A stretch of DNA of 64,000 nucleotides from Talpa occidentalis (GCF_014898055.3 NW_023601543.1:8612440-8676439); one strand, 5' to 3'; shown: positions 11,811 through 23,631, numbered from the stretch's first letter. Made by a program: numbers and translations. Notes: a model not told the origin generated them from the letters alone.

Positions 11811-13090
11811 TGATTTTCCTAGAGCCATTGAGTTATCCAACTCAATGAGCACTTCTTCACTTTGACCTTCTAAGCTGTGTAGGCAAGGTTGCTATTCAAC
11901 CTTTATGTCATCTTCTATGGCTTAGGTGAATTTCATCTCCTATGAGATTCTATCCCAAACCCATCAGTTTCTAGGCCAGATAGCCTGGTAGAAATAATGA
12001 TGATAGAAACATACAGCGTGATGCTGGACATATAGGAGTTTAGCCTATAGTCCTGTTCTCAGGATCCCTCTACAGAGCATATTTTCAGAGTGTGTGTGAA
12101 TGTGGCTGTGGCGGGTAGCCGTGGGGTGGTGGTGAAGGCTGGTTAAACTCACATGCATGGCGGCCATAGGTGGGGCTTTTAAAAGTCTGTCTCCACTTTT
12201 TTCACATGCTCTTCTGTGGAGTTTAAGGGGTTATTTAAAAAGTACATCTTGAACTTCAGAGTGAAATCTGAGAAGTCAAAGCAACTAAATGCCACAATGG
12301 AAACAGATGTGCTAGACAACCGGTAAGGCATGTTCTCAGACTCGAGCAAAATGTTCTCATTAGGTCCTTTTAACCATTGTCAAGTTAAAAGGAATTAAAT
12401 AATGTGAAATGAGATGTCTAAAATCCACAGAAAAGTGTAGCGTTCTAGGACAGACACACATGGACGCCCTCATCCACAATTAATAAATGTTAACATTTTG
12501 CCTAAGTTTTTTGTCATTTTTTAAATAAAAACTTATATTACTGAAAGTTCCAGGTTTAAGATGGCAGAAAAAACAGTGAAACTGGAGTTGGGAGGTATAT
12601 TCTTCTGGAGCCCATAGTCACTCTGGATCCATTTCCACATCCTCTGTGTGTATCTTCCCCTGAAATTGATCTGCCTGAGAAAAGATGTCAGGAGGACATA
12701 ATCAACTTGCTTATTGATCATTCAATATTATTTTTGGTGAATTATGGCTAAGTCATTTGGGCATATAATTTAAATGTCTTTGCTATATACCACACTCCTT
12801 GTACTCATTCATGGGAACAAAATTGTTTTAAACCTCACATTGACAAAAGTGTGTGGCAACAATTAGATGCTGACCCCTGTCTTATTCCGGCCAAATCATA
12901 GTCTTAATTTGGAGACCCATCCTCATGTAATGCGTGAAGAGAGAAATTTGCCATAAAATTTTTAGGATTAATAAAATTGTTATCAAAATACTTAGTATAT
13001 TTATCATTTTAATATTTTTAAGTATAATTACAACTGTTTTACTTAAAATTCAACCCAGAAGAAAAATATAACACATATTACCTTGTGTTC
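11811..13090. other. Gene-free AT-rich stretch
   Basis: No gene. Around 12440-12520 (ATTAATAAATGTTAACATTTTG) there is a resemblance to an old L1 3' end. The 12240-12420 part is repeat-free and may be unique sequence. Confidence 0.4.
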
Positions 13091-13103
13091 CTAGCAATTT
13101 TTA

Positions 13104-13394
13104 TTTTTATTTTATTTTTTTATTATTTTTTAAAGATTTATTCATGCATCCAAGAGCTGGGGTACAGGCCAGAGATGCAGGAGGGTGAGAGGATTCACCA
13201 GAGACAGAGTGGGGAGCAGAACAGGCAGATTGACTGAAGTACACTGCTGAGGGGAGCAGCGGGCGAGTCAGGAGTGGTCTGCTGCGCCATGTGGGTTGCT
13301 CCCTGGCCAACAGGGGATCAAACTTGTGCTGCAGAAGCTGCAGATTGCTTCATAGTGCGGTGCTTAACCCCTTGCGCCACCAGAGAGGCCCACC
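13104..13394 (-). mobile_element. tRNA-derived SINE, subfamily B
   Basis: Body reads GAGCTGGGGTACAGGCCAGAG next to the tail, the subfamily B marker, and ends in the tRNA-like head (GCGCCACCAGAGAGGCC). Target duplication AGCAATTTTTA occurs at 13093-13103 and 13396-13406. Confidence 0.9.
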
Positions 13395-13681
13395 CAGCAA
13401 TTTTTAAAAATCAATTTAAATTTATGTATATATTTTCACATGATAGAATTTTATAGAATTTGAACAGAAAAATATATTATGATAAATATCTTGGGGGGAT
13501 TGAAATGAGTTAGAAGTCAAGGAAAAAGAGTAACTGTATATTTAAAGTATTTAGTGGTGAGTAGTAAATAGTGATTTCATAGCTTTTATTTTATTGACAG
13601 TATCTGGAAAATTGCTCATGACTGAAAAAGTCAACTTTGGAATGTTGAAAAAGGTACACTATTATTAAAATTTATTTTGGG

Positions 13682-13935
13682 GGGCCTCCTTGGTGGCCTA
13701 GGGGTTAAGTCTCAGCACTGTCACTGCTACGGCCTAAGTTCAATCCCCGGCCAGGGAGCTAACCCATATGGTGCAGCAGACCTCTCCTATCTCTCCTTTG
13801 CTCCCCTCAGCAGTGTATTTCAGTAGATCCACCTGTTCTGCTCTCTATTCTGTCTCTGGCGAATCCTCTCATGTCTCACACTTCTGGCCTGTACCCCAGA
13901 TCTTCTACACAAAAATAAATAAAATCTTAAAAAAA
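13682..13935 (+). mobile_element. tRNA-derived SINE, subfamily B
   Basis: Sense copy: GGCCTCCTTGGTGGCCTAGG head, B-box-like GTTCAATCCC, GCTCCCCTCAGCAGTGTA body and an (AAAT)n/A tail. Perfect 10-bp target duplication TTATTTTGGG at 13672-13681 and 13936-13945. Confidence 0.92.
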
Positions 13936-14219
13936 TTATTTTGGGAACTTAGAATAAAAATACTTGAATACCACTGAAGTAAAGACTTCACTGCCTCCTT
14001 TTTTTAGAAATTACATTTAATGTACAAGCAGGAAAAGAAATCAGCATGCAACCTGTAACATAGATCTCACGTTCTCTCTTCTACCCCAAAAAGCACACAA
14101 ACAAGAGGGGCTAAGAGGAGGTACGTTTATTGTCTCAACTGTGATGCCTTCAGTAAGCATTTGTTTATGTCCAAATTCAAGAAATGTATGCATTTGATCT
14201 GTGCAGTTTAAAATTTTTC

Positions 14220-14425
14220 AAACGTATTTGTCTCAAACCAGAACCAATCTCCTCAAACCCATTCCAACCCATATCTAACCAGCTGGAACCAGATCCAGCT
14301 GTCTAAAACTGGCTTGCACTGGGTCCAACCATATTCAACTGGCTCCAAATGGCTGCAATCTGCTCCATCTGGCTCAAAACAGCTCCAAATGGCCGGAACC
14401 AGCTCAATCAGGCTCAAACCTGCTG
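14220..14425. repeat. Degenerate short-period minisatellite
   Basis: Variants of a 10-12-base unit around GGCTCCAAATG / GCTCAAACC / CAGCTGGAACC recur about 18 times. The frame at 14253-14501 and its mirror on the other strand are translations of this repeat. Confidence 0.75.
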
Positions 14426-14429
14426 GGGT

Positions 14430-14458
14430 GTACATATATATTATATATATATATAATC
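14430..14458. repeat. (TA)n microsatellite
   Basis: ACATATATATTATATATATA... immediately follows the minisatellite. Confidence 0.85.
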
Positions 14459-14789
14459 TTTTCCTTGAATGTTTACATTGCAAAATTTTCTGCAAAATCA
14501 CTGACTAGTGCTTATTTTGAGGTTAGATCATTTTCTTTGGGTGCTAATTCAGTTTCTCTTATAGATGTATATATTTTTTCTATTTCTTTGGTGGTTATCT
14601 TAAAATTTTCACTTTTTATACTTAACACAGATTGAAGTTAATCAGTATTTTCCTCCTAAATATGAAATGACTTTTGGATACTTCAATTCTAAGCTCATAG
14701 TTTTCAGTCTGTGTGTTACTATTGTTTTGATTTTCAGTTTTACCTTAAGTGTACCTCTTTGTTGGTAATTTATTGTGGTTGAAGAGGAA

Positions 14790-14980
14790 ATAGAGAAAAT
14801 AGGTTATTGGCATGGACTCATTGCCAAAGTCTGCCACCTATTAGCTGTGAAATAGTGAACAGGTTACTTAACCTCCCAATGTCTCAGTTTGTAAACTTAT
14901 AAATTAGGATTATATCAATGTCTGTGCTTAATTCAGTATCTGGCTCATAATCAGTATCATAGTGGTAGTGGATGCAATAT
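14790..14980 (+). repeat. MIR
   Basis: Landmarks include GCATGGACTCATTGCC, CCACCTATTAGCTGTGAAAT, GTTACTTAACCTCCCAATGT and CTCAGTTTGTAAACTTATAA. Confidence 0.8.
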
Positions 14981-15054
14981 TTAGATTTATCAAATCACGT
15001 ATCACTTAATTTGCTTACAGTGCTTTTTGCATCTAATTTTTTTCCTTGTTGCTT

Positions 15055-15900
15055 CCATTTCCTTCTTGTGATAATGTGTCATTTAGTTGTTCTGTTAGTG
15101 ATGGTCTGTGAGTAATAACCTAAGGATTTATATGTCTATAAAGGTCTTTATTTTAAGCTCCCTCTAGGATGGTAGCTTAGCTGTATATAACTGATTAGAT
15201 TGTGATTCTCCCTCAGCACTGTGAATATATTATTTTTTCTGGTATCTCTTAGTGCTGATACAATATGTAGAGCCTCTGTGACTTCCTTTCCTTTGTAGGT
15301 AATCTGTCTTTTATGTATGGCTACTAATTGTTCTGCAATTTCACCACATTATGTCCAGTTGTGATTTATTCCAGCTTATCCTGCTAGGGATTCAGTGTGT
15401 TGCTACTGGAATTGCAGACCCTAGGGTTTTTTGTTTGTTTGTTTGCTTGTTTCCATCGCTTCTTGGCCTTTTGGCTCAGATCAAGTGTTTGTTTGTTTCA
15501 ATTCTGAGGTTTCTTTAGCAATTATTACCTTGAAAATCAATTCTACATTGTAGAATTGAAAACCAACCCAATGGCCACGTCCTGGCTTTATTCTGTCTTT
15601 CATGTCTCTTGGCTGCTCTCATATTTCCTAGCTTTTCATCGCTTTGTGCTGCATTTTACATGATGTCCTCAGACTTACCCTCCACTTCATTTAATTTTTT
15701 TTCAATGATCTAGAACAAATTGCTTAAGTGATACAGTGTGTCTTTAAATTCTGAATGATCATAGTTTTCAACTTTAGAAGTATTTATTTATTTATTTAGT
15801 CTCCAAAGCCATATGTTCCTCCCATATCGTTCTCTTTATTTTTAAAATCAGTTTCATACAAATTTTAAATATATGTTAAACCCTGAATTGTTTCTAGTTC
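15055..15900 (-). mobile_element. Old L1 (L1M-type) 5' region, antisense
   Basis: Words such as TTCCTTTGTAGGTAATCTGT, TATTCCAGCTTATCCTGC and TAGGGATTCAGTGTGTTGC match the antisense strand of old mammalian L1 5' regions as I know them. A U2 fragment interrupts it at 15455-15488. Confidence 0.55.
15455..15488 (+). pseudogene. U2 snRNA 5'-end fragment (truncated pseudogene)
   Basis: These 34 bases match the start of U2 spliceosomal RNA (ATCGCTTCTCGGCCTTTTGG in the functional gene), with a T for C in the C-rich loop and a C for A a few bases on. The match stops after ATCAAGTGT, so stems II-IV, the Sm site and snRNA promoter elements are absent. It sits between GTTT-rich runs (TTGTTTGTTTG on both sides), which may be its target duplication. 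Not functional. Confidence 0.85.
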
Positions 15901-16204
15901 TAGGGTCTCACATCCTCACTCATTGTGTTTTATTTTCTTGTCATTCTTGAATGTGAGCGAGTCTTTTAGAGGGAGTGGTTTTCTGCAGCTTGAGGGTATT
16001 TGAGTATTGATGCAGGACTGTAGGTTCATTTGGCGTTTTTTCTTTGAGACCTCTATAGAATTTACTTCCTTGAAACTTATTTTTATGTATATTTCTTGGC
16101 TGCAGCTGCCTGTAATTGAATTTGTGAATTTGAATCTTGTATCCATGGATGATACAGATTTGGGGACCCATTCTTATAAGTGGACTATCTTTTTACGGCA
16201 CATG

Positions 16205-16375
16205 GCTATGATGGCCTTCTAGAATGAGGAAGTGAGCTCCCACCAGGCACTCAAACCTCTGTGCTTTGACCTTGGACTTCCCAGAATCCAGAACAGTGAG
16301 ACATAATTGTTGATTGTTAAGCCACCAAGTCTTTGGTATTTTTGTTATAACAGATCTATCTGGCTCAGGCCAGTT
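16205..16375 (+). mobile_element. MLT1-type LTR 3' fragment
   Basis: Landmarks: GACCTTGGACTTCCCAGAAT, CCAGAACAGTGAGACATAAT, TTAAGCCACCAAGTCTTTGG, TATTTTTGTTATAACAG. This is the 3' half of an MLT1 LTR in sense. Confidence 0.85.
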
Positions 16376-16689
16376 CCTTGGTCATCTCCGTAGAAAGACT
16401 TTCTCATGACTGTGAATTTGGGGATACTTGCATTTTTCTCTATAGACTCCACCATTCCCATCCACCCACAGAGAGCAGCCAAGAAATTTATCTTTTTTAG
16501 AGTAGCAAGAGAGCTTTAGAGTATATCAGGAAATCACAACATTTACTTTAAAGATCCGAATCATCACCGAAACAAAGAAAGGAGAATTGAATTGGCATTT
16601 CAAGCAGCACAGGCCCATGTAGAGAACATGAAATGGTGCATTAGGCAGCTTTGTGACCTGGGACAAGATATCTGTGAACATCTGTGCTA

Positions 16690-16945
16690 GTAGGAATAAT
16701 AATAGCTAAGCATTCTTTATCACTTCTGTGCCAGGCACTGTGCTAAGACCTTAATATTCAGTAACTCATTCAATCCTCACAATCATTGTGATGTGTGAGT
16801 TTTCCTTAGGTATACACCACCTTAGAGGTAGGAGAACTGAAGCTTTGATTGCTTAATTGATCTGCCCCAGATCACGTATCTAACAATTAGTAGAGCCATG
16901 ATTTAAATCCTTGAAATCTCATTCTCCGTCTGAACTCTTACCTAC
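16690..16945 (-). repeat. MIR, antisense
   Basis: GTGCCAGGCACTGTGCTAAG, TAACTCATTCAATCCTCACA, then a GAACTGAAGC segment and CAGATCACGTATC follow the reverse order of MIR. Confidence 0.85.
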
Positions 16946-17085
16946 TGTGGTGTGCTCCTTATGAAATAGAGATGCTAATACTTACCCCATGGGATTGTTG
17001 GGAGATTACATTAAACCAATTAATGCTATGAGATAGCAATTAGCACAGGTATATGCAATTCAGAACTCAGTAGGTAAATGTTGGT
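16946..17085 (+). repeat. MIR 3' half, sense
   Basis: GAGATGCTAATACTTACCCC, GGGATTGTTGGGAGATTACA and GTAGGTAAATGTTGG follow the sense order of MIR, head to head with the copy on its left. Confidence 0.75.
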
Positions 17086-17189
17086 ATATTTTGCCAGTCA
17101 CATAGCTATCATTAGATTAATTAGGGCCTTTTAATTCAGTGTTCATTCCATCTGTATCCTGAACTCACCCCATCCCAAACCTCCAGTTT

Positions 17190-17445
17190 ATCAAATAATA
17201 ATCCATAATATTTACTTTGTCCTTAGAACATGCCGGGCACTATTCTAAGTGTTTTCCCTGCAGTCACTTAGCCTTCATACCCTCTCTCCAAGGAAGAGAC
17301 TCACATTACCCCTCTTTTACAAAAATGGAATTGGAGGTCAAAAAAAAAAAGCAAGTAACTTCCCCATGATCTCCTGGCTAGTAAGGCAGGATTTAGAGCC
17401 CACGTGATCTCATTCCAGATCCTGTTATCCTAAATGGCCTGCTGT
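17190..17445 (-). repeat. MIR, antisense
   Basis: AATAATCCATAATATTTACT, GCCGGGCACTATTCTAAGTG, CCCTCTTTTACAAAAATGGA and the GGCAGGATTTAGAGCCCACG end fit an antisense MIR with an A-run inserted at 17340. Confidence 0.75.
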
Positions 17446-17639
17446 GTGCTGCAGATGTGTGAAGATTAACCTCCTTACCAGGGCCCTTCACTCACTTCCA
17501 TAATCACATACTATGCCCTGGGCTGGTTTTCTCTTCCAAATCTAGTGACTGACCAGTGTCCTGATTTCCGTAAGCTTTTATAGGAGATGCTAGGATTGAT
17601 GACTTTTAGAAAAAGTATCAGGCAAAGAACTTTGTTGAC

Positions 17640-18250
17640 AAATCAGTATCTGATTTCAGCTCAGGAACATTTTAACATAGTAATAGTTTCAAGATGTAAA
17701 TTAGTGACTTTTACCCAAGCAGACAGTACAAGTAAAATAGAAATTATGTTCCTCAGCTGTATCTGAATTCAGTATGTACCGATGTGAATTCTTAATGGAA
17801 ATAGAAATGTGATCATTTAAATTATTGTTTGATTAAAACTCATCTTGGAATTAGTAGCATGTCATGTTATCATACCAAATGCAGTAGAGTAAAAATAAAA
17901 GAATTTCAAAAAGGCAAAATTGTATATTAATGTCCAAATGTCAGTGGATCTTAAATTATTTGTGCAAATTGGAAATATAATTGAGATTATGGATTGTTGA
18001 AAACATGAAGATCAAATTGGACCACCCAAATCTTAGAAATTAACTGATAAAATTGGGGGGAAGTTTACCTATAGAGCTAATTAGAGGAAGAGGGTAAGGG
18101 TGAAGGTAAATTTTGAAAGATAATGCTTGTATGTTGCTCTGTAACATTTTTTCCCAACCATGAAAGAGAGCCGAGCGCAAATTTAATGTATTAAAATATT
18201 GATTAATTATTTTCTGTGATGTAAGCTATTATGGTCATGTAAAACTGAGG
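17640..18250. promoter_or_regulatory. Candidate conserved noncoding element
   Basis: About 600 bases of AT-rich but non-repetitive sequence with homeodomain/POU-like words (TTGATTAATTATTTTC, TTTAAATTATTTGTG, AGCTAATTAGAGG). No ORF and no recognised transposon. Conservation untested. Confidence 0.25.
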
Positions 18251-18259
18251 CAAAACAGC

Positions 18260-18590
18260 AACTAGACACATGAAAAAAAATATTTGTAATCCTATTACTC
18301 AGAGGTAATTGTCAGTAAATCACGTGTACATACAGGGATTTTTAAATAAGATTTTACTGCAAATTTTGTTTTGAAACCTTTCACAATACAAAATATTTAA
18401 AACACGTTTTTATAAATAATAATCTATACTGTGTGTGTTTTTAGGTGTTGAAGTGTTTCTTTATTTGAAAGGACCATACATTATTCATCTAGTCCTCTAT
18501 TATTAGCCTTTATCTATTTTGCAATTTATGCATATTAAAAACAGTACTACAATGAAGATATATTTTGAGGGTTCATATTTTGCATGCTGT
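18260..18590 (-). mobile_element. Ancient L1 3' end fragment, antisense
   Basis: Resembles the antisense 3' end also seen near 9590: AATCTATACTG, TTATTCATCTAGTCCTCTAT and AAAAACAGTACTACAATGAA. Confidence 0.5.
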
Positions 18591-18873
18591 TTTTAGATTT
18601 ATATACAGGTATTTTATTATTTTGGTGGTAGTGGAAAAGGTAATCCTCAAATTTTTAATTCTCAAGTCTTCTTTGCCAATATGAAGGAATGCAGAAGATT
18701 TTTGTGTAGAGACCCTATATCCTCTGATTTTGCTGATCTCACTAATTCTAAAAGCTTTTTAGTAAATAGAAGTCTTTCATGGGAACAATAATGTTTTCTG
18801 TGAATAAAGTTAGTTCTATTTCTTCCTTATACATTGCTTTCAATTTGAGATTAAGTATTCTAACCCAATCTTT

Positions 18874-19141
18874 TTTTTTTAAAAGATTTATTTTATTTAT
18901 ACAATAGCTGGGGTACAGGCCAGAGGTGCGGGAGGGTGAGAGAATTCACCAGAGACAGAGCGGGGAGCAGAACAGGCAGATGGACCAAAAGCACTGCTGA
19001 GGGGAGCAGCGGGTGAGACAGGAGAGGTCTGCCGCACAATGTGGGTATCTCCCTGGCTGGCTGGGAATCAAACCTGCACTGCAGAGGCTGCAGACAGCTT
19101 CATAGCGCTGGGCTTAACCCACTGCACCACCAGGGAGGCCC
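18874..19141 (-). mobile_element. tRNA-derived SINE, subfamily B, nested in L1
   Basis: Body AGCTGGGGTACAGGCCAGAG and head CCACCAGGGAGGCC. Target duplication TCTAACCCAATCTTT (18859-18873) and TCTAACCTGATCTTT (19142-19156), two changes in 15. Confidence 0.92.
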
Positions 19142-19156
19142 TCTAACCTGATCTTT

Positions 19157-19660
19157 CACTCATATCCAGAAAGCCAAACTCTGAACCACAAGAAATATCT
19201 TCACACAGAGGAGTTTAATATGAGTTGGCCACCAATGGTGTCACCAATTTGTTGAACACCCTAATGAAGCTGGCTCCTGAAATGGCAGAAGTGCTATGAC
19301 TATCTAAGGGGGGAAGGAATGTGAGGGAAGTATAGGGGCTTCACATTTCTGGTTCCAAGGAGCTGCTGGGCAGTGCAAGCTACATGAATCATAGAGTTTC
19401 ACTTTCCTAGCTGGGTGTTTCCTCTGCAGTCCACAGATATTTGTTTCTGATGCCACCATCAAACTTACAGGGGCACACGGAATTTTACTAGGGATGTAAC
19501 ACAGTTTTCCAAGTTGCCAGGAATGCAGATGGAGCCAGTTAGCAGTTAATCACTGGGGGCAGGAGAGTGATTAGTGGGAAGAGACATCAGAGGCTGCTTA
19601 GGGTTTAATTCTGCTTATTCCTAATTTTTACTCTAGGGCAGTTTCTTGTTGCTAAATGGA
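19157..19660. other. Unassigned block inside the L1 fragment
   Basis: About 500 bases that do not look like L1 ORF2 and separate two parts of the antisense L1. It contains no ORF. It may be another old LTR or DNA transposon that I do not recognise. Confidence 0.4.
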
Positions 19661-19819
19661 GGGGATCGTGTTAGAGTAACAGAGATGAAGTGTTCTCTTC
19701 CATTCTGTTGGTAGCTAGGACCTCTATTACGATGTTGGACAAGAGTGATGAGACTGGACCACCCTGTCTTATAATTGATGGTAAGGTGAAGACATTTGCT
19801 ATTTCACCATTTGAGTGTG

Positions 19820-20245
19820 TGTAGGGTAAGGAAAAATGTCAGGCTTTTCTGCCCTCCCGCCATCAGGATAGATGATGGATCCTTGCGGTCCTGAATGCAT
19901 GCCTGATGGCGGGCACCTGGAGTAGGGTGTGGGCATAGGTAGATGGGATTCACCTGGGCTGAGACTGGGCTTTTAAGGGCGGCATCACAGGGATGCCAGT
20001 AGAAGCCGAGAAGAGCAGAAGAAGCCAAGAGAGAAGCAGAGGAGGTCGGAGAACCCAGATAGAGTGAAGACTTGCTGGGGGCTGGGAGAACTGCCAGCCT
20101 CCCGCCCCCCAGCACCCCTGCCTGCCGTGTACTGGGTAAATCCCAATAAAAGACCTGCAAAAGCTACTGAGGACTCTGACTCCTCCTTTACCCGGTCTGC
20201 ATAGGATCCTAGAAAACCTGCTCTGTGGCCAGTCCTGCCCTTACA
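19820..20245 (+). mobile_element. Solo LTR of an endogenous retrovirus family (short form)
   Basis: Begins TGTAGGGTAAGG and ends CCCTTACA. Perfect 5-bp duplication GTGTG at 19815-19819 and 20246-20250, exactly splitting antisense L1 sequence. An AATAAA signal lies in CCCAATAAAAGACCTGC near 20145, and a TTTTAAGGG element near 19970 may be the promoter. It is the same family as 851-1502 but shorter internally. No internal retroviral genes remain. Confidence 0.9.
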
Positions 20246-21539
20246 GTGTGATAGAACAATTTATTTAGAGAGCTATTGGCTGTGGGCTTTTGTATATGCT
20301 CTTCATCAGTTCGAAGAATTTCTTTTGTTTCCTGAGACTTTTCAACATGAATGACTTGAATCTTGTCAAATGTTTTTGCTGCAAGGAGTGAGATAATCAA
20401 AATTATTTGAAAGTTTTCTATTAGTTTATAGTTAATTGCAGTATCGGTTTTTGAACTCTGAACCAACTTTACATGCTTGTGTCAAACTACTTGGGCTTGA
20501 TACATCACTACATCACTCTTTTTATATATTGTGAGGTTACATATGCTAACATCTTTTAAAGGATCTTCACATCTATGTCGAGAAAGGCTAACTTGCTATA
20601 GTTTTCTTATAATATGTTTGGTTTGGTGTCAAGGTAAAGCTGGCTTTAAAAACTGAATTGTTAATGTATCCTTTCTCTTTTGGATCAGTACTTTTTTGAG
20701 GGGGGAGGTTTTTAACCTAGGACTGGGATTTTGTTTTTTGGGAATCATATAACTACAAATTCTGTTTATGAATTAGCCACAAGGACATTTAAGTGATGTA
20801 TTTCTTTAGTGGTATAACTTTAGATGTATAACTTTAGTGGTTTGCATTTTTGTAGGAAAATCACCATTTCATCTATGTTACTAAATTTAGCAGAACAAAT
20901 TTGTTAATAAAGTGGCTTCAATATCATTTAATATGCTTTTGAAGCTGTAGTGACAGTGCTGCTCTCATTTTGGATGTTCATTATTTGTGTCTTCTCTCTT
21001 GTACAGGTTTGCTAGGGATTTATCAATTTTATAAGTAATCTAACAGAAACAGGATTTAGTTTCATTGATCTTCTAGACTTTTTCTGTTTTCTATTACACT
21101 TATTTTTTCCTCATCTTTATTATTTCCTTCATTTTATTTGTTTTGTATTTTTCCTGTATTTTTTCTGGTGTTCTGAGTTGGGAGCATAGATTATTGATTT
21201 GAGACTTTCCCTCTTTTCTAATTTAAGCGTTTGGTGCTATATAAGTCTGTCTCAGCATTGCTTTAGCTACGTACACCACGTTTTGATTATGTTTTCATTT
21301 TATTCAACTCAAAATGATTTATAATTCCCCTTGAGACTTCACTCTTATTTCACAATTTATTTAGAGGAGTATCTCTTAATTTCCAAATATATGAGGGGTT
21401 TCCCAGATATGTTTCTGTTATTGATTTCTAGTTTAAATCTTTCAGAACCAGAAAGCATACTTCATATGATTTCAAATCGTTGAGGAATTTTTAAATGTGT
21501 CAAAATATTTTTGAAAGACTTCCACTTCTGGGAAGATGA

Positions 21540-23631
21540 AGTATCATACTTTATTGTGTTTCTTCTGCTGAGAACAACTGAGAGGCCTGGAAATTATACA
21601 TCATACAAACAGAAGAAGACTGTGAAATGTTGAGAAGATGCTGTCTGTGGACATTAGGACCTGAGACATGGTATGGGTACTGGTTTCTCTGGTTTTCTTT
21701 TTCCTCAGCTGTTTCAGACTTGGAGCTGACGAAGTTCAAGAACACCATTAGGTGCATACAAATAAACAAAAACAAAAGAAAATATTCTCTCTTGAACAAA
21801 AGGTTTAGGAAAAGGACAGTGGTAAGGACTGAAATTTTTAGACAATACTGCATTACTTCAGCTAAACAGCACAGGAAAGTCTGTGGTCCCACCCTACTTA
21901 CACCAGCAAAGACTGAATGAGAAGCCCCGAATCCCACCCTTGAAATTATAACACAGTGACCCAATACTGCCTACAGAATCATGTCTGAGTAGACAAGGTA
22001 GATTAACAAGATAAACAAGATAACAAAATAAAATTTAACAATTTTAAGTACAGCCAAATAGTAATGAGAATCCCGCCTCATTCACTTACGGTGTCACACT
22101 CGCTGTGAACATGTGTTGGGGGGATGGCTGGCTACATGAACCATTCCTGGCTGGTTCTGAGAAGTGCTGTCGGGGAAGGCCTGACAAAATTGTGATTGTA
22201 ACTACCCAGTGATGATGAGGTCATCCCCACATCTTATGGTGTCAGTGAAGGTCATGTTGGGGATCTATAATCCTTTTTTAATCTTTCCCAAGCAGGAGAA
22301 TGAGTAGGCCTAATGTGGAGCCATAACTCCTACTTGCCATTCAGTGGTAATGAGATGCCTCTTCTTAATTCTTAAAAATTCCAGTGACAAACTTGAATTT
22401 CTAACCTTAGTTGTGAAAAATGATGCTATGTTACCCTCTCAGAGCCAGAGTTATGTCAGGGAATACCAGCTAAGATGTAAGTAAATTAGATCCAGGGTTT
22501 AATAACATAATGCACAATTCTACAAATTTTAATGAAAAATTACTTGTTAGAGCAAAAAACAAGAAGATCTCAAACAACAAAAAAGATAACAAAGAATGTC
22601 TGCTCTGAGATGATATTGGTGTGAGAATTATCCGACTAAGAATTAATGGCATCCATCAAAAATATTTCAAGAAGAAATTACAAACATGCTTATAAAGGAT
22701 GAATAATAAAAGCCTCAGCAAGAAAATAGAATGTCTCAAAAATATAGAAGATACAAAGATCAAACTGTAAATTTTACAAATGAAAAACTCAACTGAAATA
22801 GAAACTACATGCCTGGCTGCATTAACAAAATGGAGGAGACAGAGTAAAAAATCAGTGAACTGGAATACAGAATAATAGGAAATTTCCAATTTAGACCGAA
22901 AAATGTAAATATACTTTTAAAATGAATAAAGCATGAGGAACCTGTGGACTATAACACAATGTCCAACATTAATGTAATAAGATTTCTGGTGGAGAGTAAA
23001 GAAATAGAGAATAGAAATGAAAAGATACTTGAAGAATAATGCCTGAAAATTCCCCAAATTTGGCAAAGACATAACCGGAATCAAGAAGCTGAACAAATCA
23101 CAAGAGGATAAACCCAAAGAAATCCATGCCAAGACCTATTATAAATAAGCTTTTGTAAAATAAAGGGAAAGAAAAAAAATCTTCAAAGCAGCAAGAGAAA
23201 TATGACAACTTGCTGATAGGAGGAAAGCAATTGTAATGAGTGATTTTGCAGTCCAGTCCATGAAGTGTAGAAGAAGCTGGCACAGTGTTTCTTTAATGCT
23301 GAAACAAAAGAACTGTCAACTCAGGATTCTGTAGACGGTGAAAACATTCTTCAGGAATCACTCTCTGATCGATGAAAACCAAGAATTAGTCACCAGTAAA
23401 CCTACCCTAAAGGAAAGCCTAATGGAACTTATTTAAACATAAAGTAAACGATGTTTTAAAAGAGGAAACAAGGAACATCAGGAAGGATGAAACAACATGG
23501 AAGTAAAAAATTGGGGTAAATGAAATAGACTCTCTTTTGTTCCTTAAGTTTCCTAGATTATATTTGACACTTGCAGCAAAAATTTTAACGCTATCCCTGT
23601 GTTTCTAATTGTGTGCAGGGGATCTATTTAA
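21540..23631 (+). mobile_element. HAL1-like old LINE
   Basis: The 22650-23530 part resembles HAL1 (half-L1): CAAAGCAGCAAGAGAAATAT, GAACTGTCAACTCAGGATTC, CAGGAATCACTC and CTACCCTAAAGGAAAGCCTA. The 21540-22650 part fits its 5' region less clearly. Frames are broken. Confidence 0.65.

Larger units (their letters stand above)
18590..21540 (-). mobile_element. L1 ORF2-region fragment, antisense, with nested insertions
   Basis: Plus-strand sequence follows the reverse strand of L1 ORF2. The 19670-19819 part and the 20246-20420 part match the region around the conserved ORF2 polymerase. The 20960-21480 part matches the region upstream of it (AGATTATTGATTTGAGACTT, TTATTTAGAGGAGTATCTCT, TTCCAAATATATGAGG, GTTATTGATTTCTAGTTTAA). 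It is interrupted by a SINE (18874-19141), an unassigned block (about 19157-19660) and a solo LTR (19820-20245). Frames are broken throughout. Confidence 0.8.
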
